Positions 36,647 to 46,101 of a stretch of DNA of 64,000 nt are shown here, piece by piece (position 1 is the stretch's first letter; each line of letters opens with the position of its first letter). The notes under the pieces were generated by a model. The model did not search any database. It was not told where the DNA came from and saw only the letters and a program-made list of their open reading frames with translations. The position numbers were made by a program, and so were the translations under genes. This stretch comes from Negadavirga shengliensis (lineage in GTDB: Bacteria > Bacteroidota > Bacteroidia > Cytophagales > Cyclobacteriaceae): NCBI RefSeq assembly GCF_042652345.1, contig NZ_JBHSJJ010000004.1:1-64000 (forward strand), written 5' to 3'.

Positions 36647-37966
36647 ATGAGTAAGACCCAGACAGTAGAAGTAGGCGCCTTGAGTAAAAGGGAGACCTAT
36701 ATATCCATTGCGATAATCGGTGGCCTGTTCTTTATATTTGGATTTGTTTCCTGGGTCAATGCCATATTGATTCCTTATTTCAAGATAGCTTGTGAACTCA
36801 ATAATTTCCAGTCTTATCTGGTAGCCTTTGCTTTCTATATATCCTATTTCGTGTTTTCAGTGCCCGCTTCTTATCTTCTAAAATCCGTAGGGTTCAAAAA
36901 AGGAATGATGGTAGGGTTTTGGGTGATGGCATTGGGCGCTTTTGTATTTGTTCCGGCTGCCATGGTGAGGACTTATGAGATTTTCCTGTTGGGCCTATTT
37001 CTTATTGGGGCCGGACTGGCGGTGTTGCAAACGGCTGCAAACCCTTATATCACGATTTTAGGGCCAAAAGAGAGCGCTGCCCAAAGGATTAGCATAATGG
37101 GCATACTGAACAAGGGTGCCGGTATTTTGGCCCCCTTGATCTTTGCAGCGGTCATCCTCAGGGTATCTGATGATGAAGTAATTTCCCAGTTGCACCTCAT
37201 GGGCGAAATAGAGAAAAATATATATTTGGATGAATTGGTGCGCCGGGTAATTGTTCCCTATACGGTTGTAGGTACCGTGCTTATTGCCTTGGGGTTACTG
37301 GTAAGATTTTCTCCATTGCCTGAAATCGACACAGAAAAAGAGAGTGAGGAAGTGGCGCAAGCCAATGCAGGTAAAGCCTATATATTGCATTTTCCCCATC
37401 TGATTTTGGGAGCAGTAGCCATTTTTCTTCATGTAGGCACACAGGTAATTGCCATCGATACCATTATGAGCTATGCCATTTCCATGGACATTTCCATCCT
37501 GGATGCTAAAGTTTTCCCTTCCTATACCCTTTCCGCTATGATATGCGGGTATATTTTTGGCATCATCACTATTCCAAAGATTTTTTCCCAAGTTTCCATA
37601 TTGCAGGCTTTCACCACGATGGGCCTATTGTTTACTGCCGGTATTCTCTGGTTTCAGGGTGAGGTCCGGTTTTTGGGCTTGGATGCTGATATCTCGATAT
37701 GGTTTGTTGTGCTTTTGGGGCTGGCCAACTCCCTTGTTTGGGCCGGGATATGGCCCCTGGCATTGGACGGATTGGGGAAATTTACCAAGCTAGGGGCTTC
37801 CATTCTGATCATGGGATTATGTGGAAATGCCATCTTACCTATGGTATATGGCTATTTCGCAGACACTATAGGCTTAAGGGAAGCGTATTGGGTACTGGTC
37901 CCCTGTTATCTTTATCTGATGTTTTATGCCTTTAAAGGACATGCTATCAGAAAATGGGCTCCCTGA
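36647..37966 (+). CDS. FucP/NagP-like MFS sugar transporter
   Basis: A 439-residue inner-membrane transporter with about 12 helices. I use ATG 36647, 35 bases after nagB; an upstream ATG at 36560 lies inside nagB and would add unnatural sequence. It shows NAILIPYFKIACELNNFQSY, PASYLLKSVGFKKGMMVG, QTAANPYITILGPKESAAQRIS and the C-terminal WAGIWPLALDGLGKFTKLGASIL, which are typical of the FHS family (fucose, N-acetylglucosamine and glucose symporters). In this setting N-acetylhexosamine is the likely cargo. Confidence 0.9.
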   Translation: MSKTQTVEVGALSKRETYISIAIIGGLFFIFGFVSWVNAILIPYFKIACELNNFQSYLVAFAFYISYFVFSVPASYLLKSVGFKKGMMVGFWVMALGAFVFVPAAMVRTYEIFLLGLFLIGAGLAVLQTAANPYITILGPKESAAQRISIMGILNKGAGILAPLIFAAVILRVSDDEVISQLHLMGEIEKNIYLDELVRRVIVPYTVVGTVLIALGLLVRFSPLPEIDTEKESEEVAQANAGKAYILHFPHLILGAVAIFLHVGTQVIAIDTIMSYAISMDISILDAKVFPSYTLSAMICGYIFGIITIPKIFSQVSILQAFTTMGLLFTAGILWFQGEVRFLGLDADISIWFVVLLGLANSLVWAGIWPLALDGLGKFTKLGASILIMGLCGNAILPMVYGYFADTIGLREAYWVLVPCYLYLMFYAFKGHAIRKWAP

Positions 37967-37969
37967 CAT

Positions 37970-38578
37970 TCATCGAAAATGTTCCCAATCTGCCTTTTTT
38001 AATGCCTCAAAATCCGCCTGGGTGTCGATATCCACCCCTCCTTTTTCAAAGGCGAGGGGGTGGATATCAGCGGCATGCGCGCTGAGTACTTTTTTTGCTC
38101 CTTCATGCCCTTTCAGCTGTTCTAAAATGGGAAAATACTGGGAGCCAAACAAGACGGGCACACCGGAAGTTTTTTGATATGTACAGGCAACGATGCCTTT
38201 TCCTGACTTTTCCTTTTCGGCGATAAGCCGGTTTAGAAGTGGGGTATCTACAAAAGGCTGGTCCGACAACATGATGATGCACTGTTTTACGGAGTTTTCT
38301 TTTTGCAACTGCTTTATCCCCAAAGCCAGCGAGGTACCCATACCTTTTTCCCACTCCTGATTTTCCAGGAGTTTGACGGGGAGGTTTTCTACCTGCTTTT
38401 TGATTTGATCCTTAAAGGCTCCTATGACCAGATAAACAGGGTCGCAGCCTGTATCCAAGGCTGCCTTTGCGGCCCTTTCTACCAGGGATGTTCCCTCATA
38501 CTCCAATGCCTGCTTGGGCTGCCCAAGTCTGCTGGAGTTGCCTGCGGCCAGAATGATGATCCCCGTCCCGCTTTTCAT
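37970..38578 (-). CDS. MobA/MocA-like nucleotidyltransferase
   Basis: A 202-residue GT-A fold nucleotidyltransferase. The nucleotide site IIILAAGNSSRLGQPKQAL is at 7-25 and the metal-binding LSDQPFVDTPLL near 104-115. It is closest by eye to molybdenum cofactor cytidylyltransferase (MocA) and its relatives in purine or CO dehydrogenase maturation. No molybdoenzyme or coxD gene is adjacent, so the substrate is uncertain. It ends three bases from the transporter stop, convergent. Confidence 0.8.
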   Translation of the reverse strand: MKSGTGIIILAAGNSSRLGQPKQALEYEGTSLVERAAKAALDTGCDPVYLVIGAFKDQIKKQVENLPVKLLENQEWEKGMGTSLALGIKQLQKENSVKQCIIMLSDQPFVDTPLLNRLIAEKEKSGKGIVACTYQKTSGVPVLFGSQYFPILEQLKGHEGAKKVLSAHAADIHPLAFEKGGVDIDTQADFEALKKADWEHFR

Positions 38579-38643
38579 CTTTTAAAGTTAGAAAACATAG
38601 AATTACTGTCAAAGACGCGACAATATCACTTGCCGAACATGCA

Positions 38644-40110
38644 TTATCTCGGCAGGTCATTACCCATATAAGCATTAGGGTTTACCTTGGGAATACTGCT
38701 GCTCCATTTTTGATTGATCGCCTCAATAAAATAGTTGGCCAGGAAGGCATTGGCCCTCGCATTAGGATGCACCCCATCTACTGAGAATGCCCCGTTTGGC
38801 GGTGCCAGGGAGGCAGTCAGCGGAACTCCCCCCGCGTTGATGATCCCCTCTCTCACCTGCTCGAAGAATTCGTTTACATCAACCAGAACAAGTCTTTCAT
38901 TATTCGCCTGCACGGCACTGTTGATCACATTGTTGAAAGTGGTTATCTTGGCCTGCACTTCCTGCTGTTCGGAAGGGATCAATACAAATTCGTCGGTGAT
39001 GGGAACAGTCAGGCCACGGATTGCGGAAGGATTCCCTTCTACAGATTGACCCAGCACCGTGGATAAGGTAAGGGTGGCCCGGTCATTTGCATGGCTTTGT
39101 CGAATGGATGGAAGCCCCATTTCCCGGAGATCGGTAAGGGTTTCGTCTTCCATTACGAAACCGTTTTGTCCCGCTTCAAAAAAAATGGTCCTTAAATCCT
39201 TCTCCTCCTCACTGATGGCTCCCATGCTATAGGCCTGGGCAATTCCCCCGTTGTAATCCTGATAAGCCGAGTTGGCCATATTGGCCTGAGCCGCGGTCAA
39301 CGGGAATGCGTTCCACGGAACAGTGGTGAAATAGGGGATAGCATTCAGATTGGGGATATTGGCTACGGCCCCTTTGGCTTCCGGGTTGGCTTGTAGCAGA
39401 CTGCCCAAAGCCAGATTGTATCTTTGTGTAAAGTCTCCGTCTGATGTGAGGAGGGCGGGATTGGCCCCGCCGGTAACGGCATAGGCAAGAATATCAAATT
39501 TGCCCAACCAAAACGTAAAGAAAGTCCCTTGGTCGGCCAGTGCTGCCGCTGCATCCCCGATGACGGTAGAAGAACCGGGATTCCTGGCAAATCTTGCATA
39601 ATGGGGATTAAAGGCGGGATGTTGTGACTGCGACGGGTCCCCGGTCTCCGGAATCAGTGCGGCGCCTAAGGTAAGGGCATTGACACCAAAGTTATTGATG
39701 GCGCTTCTGTCACCCGCATAAGCCTGCAACGGTTCTCCCGGGACTATAGGACTCGGCGCGACTTGGCCGGTGTTTGGGTTAATGCGGAGGATCAGTCTTC
39801 CAAGTGGAATTCCTCCCGGTCCTGGAGCAAAAAAACCGACTTCAGAATTGATTTCCGGGACGTTGAAATCACCACCACCGACTTCTTTTAGCTGCTCTGC
39901 AAGGATTACGGAGAAAGAATGCTGTTGTCCGCGATCATACAAGGCGCCGTCCATGATACCGGAAGTGATGGAGCTTCCCACCGTAATGAGTTTGCTGAAG
40001 TCGGCTTCTCCAGGCTCCGGTGTTTCGGATGGGATCTCGGGAAAATCATATTGACAAGAAACCAATACGCCTGTCAGAACCAATGAAAGTAAGTATGATA
40101 TTTTTTTCAT
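38644..40110 (-). CDS. SGNH/GDSL-like lipoprotein
   Basis: A 488-residue lipoprotein (lipobox LVSC, Cys19). The N-terminal block I reads VGSSITSG, a GDS-to-GSS variant of the SGNH nucleophile region. The C-terminal block is VDGVHPNARANAF with the Asp-x-x-His pair. It is followed by a surface-like Pro/Gly loop (FFAPGPGGIPLGRLIL). It starts 12 bases after the TonB-dependent receptor and is surely co-transcribed with it. Such pairs in Bacteroidota may process and import a lipid or ester-linked ligand (inference). Confidence 0.82.
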   Translation of the reverse strand: MKKISYLLSLVLTGVLVSCQYDFPEIPSETPEPGEADFSKLITVGSSITSGIMDGALYDRGQQHSFSVILAEQLKEVGGGDFNVPEINSEVGFFAPGPGGIPLGRLILRINPNTGQVAPSPIVPGEPLQAYAGDRSAINNFGVNALTLGAALIPETGDPSQSQHPAFNPHYARFARNPGSSTVIGDAAAALADQGTFFTFWLGKFDILAYAVTGGANPALLTSDGDFTQRYNLALGSLLQANPEAKGAVANIPNLNAIPYFTTVPWNAFPLTAAQANMANSAYQDYNGGIAQAYSMGAISEEEKDLRTIFFEAGQNGFVMEDETLTDLREMGLPSIRQSHANDRATLTLSTVLGQSVEGNPSAIRGLTVPITDEFVLIPSEQQEVQAKITTFNNVINSAVQANNERLVLVDVNEFFEQVREGIINAGGVPLTASLAPPNGAFSVDGVHPNARANAFLANYFIEAINQKWSSSIPKVNPNAYMGNDLPR

Positions 40111-40122
40111 TTTCTTAGATGT

Positions 40123-43014
40123 TTATCGGTTCAACAATTCGTCGAATGTGATCGAAACATAGTAAATGGCGCCAATGGTGGGCCCACCAAAATTGAACAC
40201 ATACCGGTTATTGAAAAGGTTGGACCCTCCCAGTTTTACGATGGATTTCATCTGACTTACTTTGTAACTCAGCTGGGCATCCATATTATGGACCTCGGGA
40301 ACATCCCCCTGTCCAAAGGAGGATTCCCATCTGAATGCGGATTGATACCGGTAGGAAACGTTGAATCCCAGGTTTCTGGCCACTTTCCGGTTACCGAACA
40401 TGATATTGGTTTTGTGTTCCGGCGTATTGAATTCGGAGAGAAAGCCCTCTTCAAATTGGGTAATCATCCTGTTGAAGTTATAGTTACCGCTAATGGTATA
40501 GTTTTTTGGCAGATTGTAGGTAATGCCTATGGCGGCACCGTGGGCGCGTACTTCGCTGTCCACGATATTGGTATAGGTCTGAAAAGTGTTCTCCTGACCG
40601 GGAATGGTAACCGGTGTCAACAGGGTAGGGGCATTGATGGCGTTGATGGCTCCTTGATCAGAATCAACGGGAGCACCGGGGAATACCGGGCCTGGCGCCT
40701 TTCTTACCGCCGTCTGGGTGATAAAATCATTGTATATGTTATAGTAATAAGCGGCATCGATAAGAACCCGGTTATCGGCCAACAGACCTTTGTAACCGAT
40801 TTCTACAGACCTTACTTTTTCCGGTCTGAGGGCCGGAAGATCGGTGACGGCTTCGAGCAGCCCCGTCGCTTCCGGAGCGATAGGACTTGCGCCCGCTCCA
40901 ACCGCAGCGGTATACCGCATCACCGATCCTATAGAGTAGGCATTTTCGAAGATGTTGTATTTTTCCCTGTAATAAGGCAGCCCGGATATCAATCTGGCGG
41001 AAACCACATTGAGATCAATGTGCTGCGCCTGCGTGGTCGGCATTCTGAAGCCGGTTTGGTAGGACAGCCTGATGTTGTTATTGCCTTGAGTGAAAACACC
41101 GGAAATCCTCGGACTGAACTGCCCTTCAAAGTTTTCATTTTTGTCATAGCGGATGGAACCGGTCAGTTTAAGTTTGTCCTGAATTACTCTTTTCGATCCC
41201 TGGACAAATCCTCCTATCTCCGTAATGGAAATATCGTTACCTTCTACATCGGCAAATATGGTCCCGTTGGAGTTGAGGTCGTAAACCCTATATGCCCATC
41301 CGGCCTGCAGGTCCATAAAATCTATTTCATTTTTGAAATTGTATTGTCCTTCAAACATGTACATTCTGGATTGGTCACTGAACAAGGAACCGGCGGGGAT
41401 AAAATCTCCACGGATCTCCCTGGCAGCATTTTCGAACTCGGTGCTTCCCGGTAAATACCGCCCTTGATCTGCCTGGCCTCTGGCAAAGTTATGTGCGGCG
41501 ACTTGTTGTTCGGTTGTTCCCAAGGTGCCGGGGACCACTTGTTGGTTTGCCAGAGCAGCCATATAGCTGAGGGTATACTGTCCAAACCATGTCGAGTTGT
41601 CTTTCCATGCATTGTTGATGTTAATACCGGTAAGGTCAGCGATATAAGAGTCCCCCGCGTTTTCTCTGGTGGTATAGCCGCGCAAAAAGAAATTATCCCC
41701 TTTTAATTCGAGTTTATGTTGGCTGATTTCAAAATTATTGAGGGAATACCTTTGTGCGCCGGTATAGACGGAAGTTCCCGACCCGTAGTTCAGTGTGTAG
41801 GACAGTTCTGCCCTGTCTGTGACCCGGTAATGCAGGGCGCCGTTTATTTTGTAGTTTTTAGCCCCGTAATCCACCAGGTATCTTTCATCATATCCTGTCC
41901 GCGAAACTACCTGATCGGGGATACTGTTGATGTATCCTCCAAGTCCCATGGCATTAGCGGCTTGTTGTATGGCAGCAACGTTTCGGAGAAGACCGATATT
42001 GTTAGCGGCTTCATCCCCAAAGACATGTACCCTGTCCGCTCCGGGGTTGAAGGGGAGATCACCCTGGGCCCGGAAATTTTTATCCGTCTGATCGGTTCCA
42101 TGCCAGTCCTCGGCCTGCATGAAGGAAGCACTTATTTTGAACGCAAACCGGTTGTTAAACGCTTTGGCGTAACGGATGGACCCTTCATACATCGGCTGGG
42201 GGGACTGGGGTTCTCCGGGCCGGCCATTGAAGTGATTAAAGCCTTGCTTGTAAAAAGCACTCAGCCCCTGATATTCAAACGGGTTTTTGCTGTTGATCAA
42301 AAGAATGCCGTTAAAGGCATTGGGGCCATAGAGTGCGGATGAAGCTCCCGGGATAAATTCCGCGCTTTCCACATCCAGTTCGGAAGGCCCGTTAAGGTTG
42401 CCGATGGGAAAATTCAGGGCGGGGGCCTGCGTATCCATCCCATCAATCAATTGCACGAATCGGGTGTTGCCTGTCGAATTGAAACCCCGGGCATTTAAAA
42501 TCTGAAAATTAATAGATGAGCTGGTGACATCTACGCCTTTTAAGTTGGCGATGGCTTTGTAGTAAGTATCACTGGCGGTTTCCCGGATAGCAAGGATATC
42601 CATCTTTTCAATGGATACGGGAGACTGCAAAATACTTTCTTCCACCCGTGAAGCGGAAACCACGAATTCCTGGCCGAGCATGGTTTGTTCTTCCAGGTTA
42701 ACAAGGAGATCAGTCAGGTTGCTTTCGGTGACATCCACCTCTTTAGTGGCAAACCCCACCATGGAAAATACCAAAGTCAATGGTGGATTCTGGTTTACTC
42801 TTAGACTGAAATTACCATTAACGTCGGTAATGGTTCCTATGACCTTGCCTTTGACAAGGATGTTTACACCTATCAGTGGTTCTTTTGTATCCGCATCAGA
42901 GACGTTTCCCGAAATGTTGACCATATCCTGTGCAGCTAATCGGGAAAAGGGCAAAATAAAAACCCCAATCAATATCCAATACGAAATCCTGACTTTTTGA
43001 GTAAAGTGTGCCAT
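40123..43014 (-). CDS. TonB-dependent outer-membrane receptor
   Basis: A 963-residue receptor. It has a signal peptide, then a CarboxypepD_reg-like domain (about 33-118; ISGNVSDADTKEPLIGVNIL, GTITDVNGNFSLR). The plug domain follows (VSIEKMDILAIRETASDTYYKA, ARGFNSTGNTRF, FIPGASSALYGPNAFNGILLI), and a 22-strand barrel ends in YYVSITFDELLNR. No SusD partner is present; the companion is the SGNH lipoprotein. It may therefore import a lipid-like or siderophore ligand rather than a glycan. Upstream it has 334 bases of AT-rich leader. Confidence 0.92.
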   Translation of the reverse strand: MAHFTQKVRISYWILIGVFILPFSRLAAQDMVNISGNVSDADTKEPLIGVNILVKGKVIGTITDVNGNFSLRVNQNPPLTLVFSMVGFATKEVDVTESNLTDLLVNLEEQTMLGQEFVVSASRVEESILQSPVSIEKMDILAIRETASDTYYKAIANLKGVDVTSSSINFQILNARGFNSTGNTRFVQLIDGMDTQAPALNFPIGNLNGPSELDVESAEFIPGASSALYGPNAFNGILLINSKNPFEYQGLSAFYKQGFNHFNGRPGEPQSPQPMYEGSIRYAKAFNNRFAFKISASFMQAEDWHGTDQTDKNFRAQGDLPFNPGADRVHVFGDEAANNIGLLRNVAAIQQAANAMGLGGYINSIPDQVVSRTGYDERYLVDYGAKNYKINGALHYRVTDRAELSYTLNYGSGTSVYTGAQRYSLNNFEISQHKLELKGDNFFLRGYTTRENAGDSYIADLTGININNAWKDNSTWFGQYTLSYMAALANQQVVPGTLGTTEQQVAAHNFARGQADQGRYLPGSTEFENAAREIRGDFIPAGSLFSDQSRMYMFEGQYNFKNEIDFMDLQAGWAYRVYDLNSNGTIFADVEGNDISITEIGGFVQGSKRVIQDKLKLTGSIRYDKNENFEGQFSPRISGVFTQGNNNIRLSYQTGFRMPTTQAQHIDLNVVSARLISGLPYYREKYNIFENAYSIGSVMRYTAAVGAGASPIAPEATGLLEAVTDLPALRPEKVRSVEIGYKGLLADNRVLIDAAYYYNIYNDFITQTAVRKAPGPVFPGAPVDSDQGAINAINAPTLLTPVTIPGQENTFQTYTNIVDSEVRAHGAAIGITYNLPKNYTISGNYNFNRMITQFEEGFLSEFNTPEHKTNIMFGNRKVARNLGFNVSYRYQSAFRWESSFGQGDVPEVHNMDAQLSYKVSQMKSIVKLGGSNLFNNRYVFNFGGPTIGAIYYVSITFDELLNR

Positions 43015-43348
43015 GGTTTTTCGGGTTATCGATGTTAAACAAATTTTTAAGAATAAAAGACTGTTTGATAATTGAAAAACGATACGCTCTGCCTCAAAGC
43101 AGTAGCCCCGTTATTTTATAGTGGTTTTTATAAGTTTCCTATCTGATTAAACGTGTTTGTTCTGATAAAGGTGGATTTTGTAATTGAATATTTTAAATGC
43201 TATTTAATAACAAAATGATTAATTTTATACCTAAATTTACTTAAAAAATAATTGTTTTATAGTAAGAATGTGAAACAATTTTGGGATGTTTCATAAAAAA
43301 AGGCATCAATCAGATGCCTTTTTTGTCTATTTGCCCTTGATTTTTTGA
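43015..43348. other. AT-rich leader of the TonB receptor gene
   Basis: Non-coding and strongly AT-rich. It contains the gldC terminator at its right end. The promoter of the receptor gene should be here, but I see no exact consensus on the minus strand and no riboswitch-like fold that I can name. Confidence 0.4.
43296..43324. terminator. Terminator after gldC
   Basis: A perfect 12-bp stem (AAAAAAGGCATC arms, loop AATCA) has A and T runs on both sides. It lies 25 bases past the gldC stop on the minus strand. Confidence 0.85.
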
Positions 43349-43690
43349 TTATCGTGGCTTTTTGTTTTCTTCATTGACATGTTTTACAAGCCTGTCGCAC
43401 AGTTCTTTAATCTCTTCAGAATAATATTCATCTCCCGTGCTGTTGAGTATGGTCTGGGCCATACCGCCCAGTATATCTATATAAAATCTCTTCATTTCCG
43501 CCACAGACATGTCATCGGTCCATAAATCAATTCTTAATGTGCTTTGGTTCAGGTTATCCCAGACATTCAGGCTTATACTTCGGGTGGATTCCATTCCTTC
43601 ACCTTCCTTATCTGAGGCATCCCATTCTATGGATTTTGGAAGGTTTTTGTCATCAAGAGATACGGTGAATTTGATTTCTGATTTTTTCAT
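43349..43690 (-). CDS. gldC: Gliding motility protein GldC
   Basis: A 113-residue cytoplasmic protein of the GldC family: the start KKSEIKFTVSLDDKNLPKSI, then WDASD, LNVWDNLNQSTLRIDLWTDDM and MKRFYIDILGGMAQTI. In Flavobacterium GldC works with GldB and supports gliding, and in Bacteroidota it is also found in non-gliders. It is separated from scoB by 72 bases that contain a good promoter candidate, and it has its own terminator, so it is a single-gene unit. Confidence 0.92.
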   Translation of the reverse strand: MKKSEIKFTVSLDDKNLPKSIEWDASDKEGEGMESTRSISLNVWDNLNQSTLRIDLWTDDMSVAEMKRFYIDILGGMAQTILNSTGDEYYSEEIKELCDRLVKHVNEENKKPR

Positions 43691-43718
43691 GCTATGCTGT
43701 ATGTGCTTATTTCAGGCA

Positions 43719-43753
43719 CAAAACTAATAAACATTGGCGAATTGACAGGCAAA
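43719..43753 (-). promoter_or_regulatory. Promoter candidate of gldC
   Basis: On the minus strand TTTTG, 23 bp and TAGTTTTG (43726-43719) fit the Bacteroidota pattern, with a slightly long spacer. The start codon is 28 bases on. Confidence 0.5.
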
Positions 43754-43762
43754 ACTGCAAAA

Positions 43763-44422
43763 TCAGTCCAGCTGCATTTCAGGAACTTCCCCTTTTACCA
43801 CGAGTTTGCCTTCTGTTTTTTCTTTTATTTCTTCCACACTTGTTCCGGGAGCCCTTTCTAAAAGCTTGAAGCCACCTTCCGGCAGGACTTCAAGGACCGC
43901 CAGGTCAGTGATGATTTTCTTTACGCATTTCATCCCCGTTATGGGCAAATGGCATTGTTTCAACAATTTTGATCCTCCTTCTTTGCTGCAGTGCTGCATC
44001 GCTACGATGATGTTGTCCGCTGAGGAAACCAGATCCATGGCCCCGCCCATGCCTTTTACCATTTTACCTGGGATTTTCCAGTTGGCAATGTCCCCATTTT
44101 CAGAAACTTCCATGGCCCCGAGAATGGTAAGGTGGATATGTCCGCCCCTGATCATACCGAAACTCTCTGCCGAACTGAAAAGCGCCGATCCCTTTACCAT
44201 GGTAATGGTTTGCTTCCCGGCGTTGATGAGGTCCGCATCCACTTCATCTTCTGTCGGGAATGGCCCAATTCCCAGTAACCCGTTTTCGGATTGCAATACG
44301 ACTTCCAGATGATCGGGAATATAATTGGCTACCAATGTTGGAATCCCTATTCCAAGATTGATGTATTGGCCATTTTTTATTTCCTTGGCAATTCTTCGGG
44401 CGATTTGGTCTTTGGTTAACAT
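43763..44422 (-). CDS. scoB: 3-oxoacid CoA-transferase subunit B
   Basis: Subunit B of succinyl-CoA:3-ketoacid CoA-transferase, which moves CoA between succinyl-CoA and acetoacetate. It has 219 residues. Catalytic Glu46 is in VVLQSENGLLGIGPFP, the family motif. INLGIGIPTLVANYI and MGGAMDLVSSADN are also typical. It follows subunit A by 29 bases. With scoA it allows ketone-body or branched-acid use. Confidence 0.95.
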   Translation of the reverse strand: MLTKDQIARRIAKEIKNGQYINLGIGIPTLVANYIPDHLEVVLQSENGLLGIGPFPTEDEVDADLINAGKQTITMVKGSALFSSAESFGMIRGGHIHLTILGAMEVSENGDIANWKIPGKMVKGMGGAMDLVSSADNIIVAMQHCSKEGGSKLLKQCHLPITGMKCVKKIITDLAVLEVLPEGGFKLLERAPGTSVEEIKEKTEGKLVVKGEVPEMQLD

Positions 44423-44451
44423 AGTGGTTGCGCTTCAGTAGTAGGACGCGG

Positions 44452-45156
44452 TTAAGATTTCGCGGTGCTGACAGTTCTTTGCTCTATCCTTTTTTCATAG
44501 TACGAACCCTGGAATATCCGTTGCACATAAATACCCGGGGTATGTATCATATTGGGATCGAGTTCTCCCACAGGTACCAGTTCTTCGACCTCCGCGATGG
44601 TGATTTTTCCGGCAGCAGCCATCATGGGGTTGAAGTTGCGCGCTGTGCCTTTATAGATCAAATTTCCGGCAGTGTCTCCTTTCCAGGCCTTAACAAGTGA
44701 ATAGTCGGCTTTGAGCCACCTTTCCATGACATAAAGTTTGTCGTCAAACTCCCTGAGTTCCTTCCCCTGGGCCACTTCTGTGCCCACTCCTGCCGGCGTA
44801 AAAAATGCCGGTATACCGGCTCCTCCGGCCCTTATTCTCTCCGCCAGGGTCCCCTGGGGAATCAATTCTACTTCGAGTTCTCCCTGCAAAAGCTGTCTTT
44901 CAAATTCTTTATTCTCTCCCACATAGCTGGCGATCATTTTTCGGACCATCCGCTTTTGCAGCATCAATCCTATTCCGAAATCATCGACGCCGGCATTGTT
45001 GGAGATACAGGTCAGGCCCCTGATGGCTTTCTTTAGCAATGCCTGTATACAGTTTTCAGGTATCCCGCACAATCCGAATCCGCCGAGCATCAAAACCGAA
45101 TCATTAAAAATATCCTTGACAGCCGCGTCGGCGTTTTCTACAGTCTTATTGATCAT
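44452..45156 (-). CDS. scoA: 3-oxoacid CoA-transferase subunit A
   Basis: Subunit A, 234 residues, pairing with ScoB. It shows MLGGFGLCGIPENCIQALLK, the CoA-binding glycine loop, AERIRAGGAGIPAFFTPAGVGT and NLIYKGTARNFNPMMAAAGKI. Cytoplasmic. It begins 12 bases after ribF, so it is likely at the end of the long ftsX-to-scoB transcript, which is unusual company for housekeeping genes. Confidence 0.95.
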   Translation of the reverse strand: MINKTVENADAAVKDIFNDSVLMLGGFGLCGIPENCIQALLKKAIRGLTCISNNAGVDDFGIGLMLQKRMVRKMIASYVGENKEFERQLLQGELEVELIPQGTLAERIRAGGAGIPAFFTPAGVGTEVAQGKELREFDDKLYVMERWLKADYSLVKAWKGDTAGNLIYKGTARNFNPMMAAAGKITIAEVEELVPVGELDPNMIHTPGIYVQRIFQGSYYEKRIEQRTVSTAKS

Positions 45157-45168
45157 TTTGGGTAAATT

Positions 45169-46101
45169 TTAATGGTTTTTAAAAAAACTTTTTGCGGTGA
45201 ATTTGTCTTTTTCGAGCTGAGCTTTCAGCTCTTCTAAATTTCCGAATTTTTTTTCAGGCCTCAAAAATTCCTTGAAATAAACCTTCAGGTGTTTTCCGTA
45301 CAGGTTGTCCTCGAAATCGAACAGGTGAACTTCCACCGTCTTTGTCTCGCCGCTTACGGTAGGCCGGTTTCCTATATTGAGCATACCGTTCCATATTCTC
45401 CCGTCCAGTTCAACATCGACGATGTAAGCGCCATCCCTGGGTATTAGTTTGTATTCATTGGGGATGCTGATGTTGGCTGTGGGAAACCCCATTGACCTTC
45501 CAATTTGTTGGCCTTTGATGATGGTTCCTTCGATAAGGTATTCCCTGCCTAAAAAACTATTGGCCGTTTTGATATCACCGGTCTCCAGGGCTTTTCTTAT
45601 TTTGGTGCTGCTGATACCTACATCTTCGATATCCTGCCTTGGAATTTCCTCCAGATCAAATCCGTACTTGTCTTGGTTTGACTGCAGATGATCAAACCCC
45701 CCTTCCCGTCCCCGGCCAAACCGGTGGTCGTAACCGATAACGAGTTTTCGGGTGTTTAGTTTTTTGATCAGGATTTCATGAATGAAATCGTGGGATCTCA
45801 TTTTTGAAAATTCTTTGGTGAACGGAATGCTGATAAGGTGATCGATGCCAAATTGTTCCAGCATTTCGCATTTTTCTTCAAATGAAGTGAGTAACCGGAT
45901 ATTGTGTTCTTGCGGATACAGTACCAATCGTGGATGTGGCCAAAACGTGATCAAGATGGTCTCCCCGTTTATTTCATCCGCGATTTTCCGGATTCTGGAG
46001 AGGATTTTCTGATGGCCCAAATGCACGCCGTCAAAGGTCCCAATCGTCACCACGGGATTGTTTACCGGATGAAAATCATCCAAACCCTCATATATCTTCA
46101 T
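45169..46101 (-). CDS. ribF: Bifunctional riboflavin kinase/FAD synthetase
   Basis: Makes FMN and then FAD from riboflavin. It has 310 residues. The N-terminal adenylyltransferase has TIGTFDGVHLGHQKIL (nucleotide-binding HxGH) and GYDHRFGRGREGG. The C-terminal riboflavin kinase has GMGFPTANISIP-like GRSMGFPTANI and GMLNIGNRPTV. It overlaps truB by 14 bases, so translation is coupled. The same pair is adjacent in many bacteria. Confidence 0.96.
   Translation of the reverse strand: MKIYEGLDDFHPVNNPVVTIGTFDGVHLGHQKILSRIRKIADEINGETILITFWPHPRLVLYPQEHNIRLLTSFEEKCEMLEQFGIDHLISIPFTKEFSKMRSHDFIHEILIKKLNTRKLVIGYDHRFGRGREGGFDHLQSNQDKYGFDLEEIPRQDIEDVGISSTKIRKALETGDIKTANSFLGREYLIEGTIIKGQQIGRSMGFPTANISIPNEYKLIPRDGAYIVDVELDGRIWNGMLNIGNRPTVSGETKTVEVHLFDFEDNLYGKHLKVYFKEFLRPEKKFGNLEELKAQLEKDKFTAKSFFKNH

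Noticed and set aside
40288..41454. 388-codon open frame opposite the TonB receptor
   Set aside because: Shadow of the receptor's codon usage; glycine- and valine-rich with no recognisable motif.
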